Of a stretch of DNA of 43,623 nucleotides, positions 42,491-43,623 are shown in pieces (within the stretch, counting starts at the first letter, position 1; the number at the start of each line of letters is the position of its first letter). A model generated the notes under the pieces. The model was not told where the DNA came from and did not search any database. It worked only from the letters and a program-made list of their open reading frames with translations. A program made the translations under genes and the position numbers. Origin of the DNA: an uncultured Bacteroidota bacterium. Its GTDB lineage: Bacteria > Bacteroidota > Bacteroidia > Chitinophagales > LD1. The stretch is from assembly GCA_903861145.1 (NCBI GenBank), contig CAIOTH010000021.1, positions 1 to 43,623 of the forward strand. Reading direction: 5' to 3'.

Positions 42491-43623
42491 ATGCAAAGAA
42501 CTATCTATCCCCTCGTTGTTTTATTCCTATTAGCATTTAATCTGAACGCCCAACAAGTAGAATATCATCATGACAGGTTACTGCCCGCTGAAAACCTGGT
42601 GCCATTTTTTCAACAGGCCAGTGAAGAGTTTCAGGTACCTGTTGAAATATTAATGGGAGTTGGATATGTTGAGTCGCACTGGAGACAACGCATACCGGAT
42701 GAGGGGGACCGTCACATGCCACCTTCGTTTGGTGTGATGGGTTTGCGCAACGATGCGCACTTTGGTTATAGTCTTGAAAAAGCCGCTCATCTAATTCACC
42801 AACCGGTTAGCACTTTAAAGGATAATACGTTTCAGAATATTCGGGGAGCTGCTGCTTATCTGAATTTGCTGGCCCATACTGTAGATGTTGCCGATCGCCC
42901 GAATGAAGACCTTGCCTCGTGGGACAAAGTGCTCGAAAAATATTCAGGCATTTCGCAGCCCGATATTTCACCCATTTACGGCGACCAGATTTTTGATATT
43001 TTAATAAAAGGTTGCCAATCGGTGCACATTCAAATCCCTGCTAAGCCAATCAATCGCCATAGTTCGAGTGGTGAGCAGCCATCTCCCGGCCATGGTAACT
43101 CTCAGCACCCTTCAACTCCCGATTACCCCTCTGCATTTTGGGTGCCGGCCAGTACCTCAAACTACACCTCCTCAAGTCGAACTACCAGTTATCCAATCAA
43201 CCTGATTGTGATGCATGATATGGAGGGCAGTTACGCCAGCTCGATTTCATGGTTTCAGGATCCTTCAGCTGCGGCCTGCGCACATTATTTAATTCGTAGC
43301 AGCGATGGGCAGGTAACGCAAATGGTGCAGGAAAAAGATGTGGCCTGGCACTGTGGTAACTGGGATTATAATACCCGTTCAATTGGCATTGAGCAGGAAG
43401 GATATTATAACGATCCTTCGTATTACACGTCAAACCTATATACTTCGGCCGCATCGCTGTGCGCTTATATCTGCAACAAGTATTCCATTCCTAAAACCCG
43501 CCAATACATTATTGGGCATGACCAGGTACCCGATCCGAACGACTCAACTTTGTGGGGCGGAGCCAATCAACACCAGGACCCCGGTGGCTTTTATAAATGG
43601 AGAACGCTGATCGAACTTACCAG
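42491..43623 (+). CDS. Exported N-acetylmuramoyl-L-alanine amidase (3' truncated)
   Basis: Peptidoglycan amidase cutting the MurNAc-L-alanine bond. The ATG at 42491 opens a signal peptide (about 1-20) and the frame stays open for 377 codons to the window edge, so the C-terminus is missing. The N-terminal region (about 35-175) contains VPVEILMGVGYVESHWR and SFGVMGL, resembling the lysozyme-like helical module found before some amidases. A Ser/Pro/His-rich linker follows. The Amidase_2 domain starts near 230: zinc ligands are probably H242 (VMHDMEG), H343 (IIGHDQVP) and D363 (HQDPGGFY), with EQEGYY around 301. Probably remodels or digests cell walls; may gain a sorting domain beyond the window. 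Confidence 0.92.
   Translation, partial: MQRTIYPLVVLFLLAFNLNAQQVEYHHDRLLPAENLVPFFQQASEEFQVPVEILMGVGYVESHWRQRIPDEGDRHMPPSFGVMGLRNDAHFGYSLEKAAHLIHQPVSTLKDNTFQNIRGAAAYLNLLAHTVDVADRPNEDLASWDKVLEKYSGISQPDISPIYGDQIFDILIKGCQSVHIQIPAKPINRHSSSGEQPSPGHGNSQHPSTPDYPSAFWVPASTSNYTSSSRTTSYPINLIVMHDMEGSYASSISWFQDPSAAACAHYLIRSSDGQVTQMVQEKDVAWHCGNWDYNTRSIGIEQEGYYNDPSYYTSNLYTSAASLCAYICNKYSIPKTRQYIIGHDQVPDPNDSTLWGGANQHQDPGGFYKWRTLIELT

Overview
The window looks like a stretch of a Bacteroidota chromosome, probably Chitinophagales or Sphingobacteriales in the wide sense; no rRNA is present, so the exact lineage is inference. Signs for this: a type IX secretion (T9SS) C-terminal sorting domain, TonB-dependent-type outer membrane proteins with a carboxypeptidase-regulatory domain, a LspA with a long insertion before the first catalytic Asp, YXWGXW-repeat and LVIVD-repeat proteins, promoters of the TTTG-N17..20-TAnnTTTG type, and near absence of Shine-Dalgarno sequences before genes. 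The DNA is moderately AT-rich and mostly core or housekeeping in character. I see no CRISPR array, insertion sequence, prophage, tRNA or rRNA.

Layout. 1-5.3 kb: C-terminal part of a GH92 alpha-mannosidase, a three-gene minus-strand operon (alpha/beta hydrolase, ECF sigma factor, four-helix membrane protein), and two unrecognised genes. 5.3-8.2 kb: a gene-poor gap with a strong 24-bp hairpin, then a membrane-anchored Rieske oxygenase of the cholesterol 7-desaturase (DAF-36/Neverland) type, sodA and tadA. 8.2-16.5 kb: an outer membrane beta-barrel receptor, pheS, a VanW-glycosyltransferase fusion divergent from a GT2-like gene, and guaB. 16.6-20.3 kb: alpha/beta hydrolase overlapping lspA tail to tail, a zinc-ribbon methyltransferase, and a GH27 alpha-galactosidase. 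20.3-25.0 kb: secreted and envelope proteins, mostly of unknown role, separated by clear bidirectional terminators. 25.2-26.5 kb: the rpsF-rpsR-rplI ribosomal operon with a textbook Bacteroidota promoter and an unusual perfect Shine-Dalgarno before rpsR. 26.5-34.6 kb: carboxypeptidase-regulatory-like protein, DinB-like protein, an Ntn-type penicillin/AHL acylase, a second ECF sigma factor with an anti-sigma/beta-barrel partner, an LVIVD lipoprotein and a small barrel protein. 34.5-39.2 kb: a MarR regulator divergent from an emrA-emrB-tolC tripartite efflux operon, with two tandem operators between them. 39.3-43.6 kb: a small conserved protein, CPBP protease-cdsA, psd, and a truncated peptidoglycan amidase.

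Working together: cdsA and psd catalyse steps of phosphatidylethanolamine synthesis; lspA, the T9SS cargo, the barrels and the efflux pump serve the envelope; the two sigma modules probably sense envelope state. The points I find most worth a second look are the rpsR Shine-Dalgarno (possible autoregulation through the anti-SD-sequestering bS18), the envelope-spanning anti-sigma/barrel protein, the DAF-36-like Rieske enzyme, the VanW-GT fusion and the double MarR operator. I did not find a clear multi-gene system that is wholly new.
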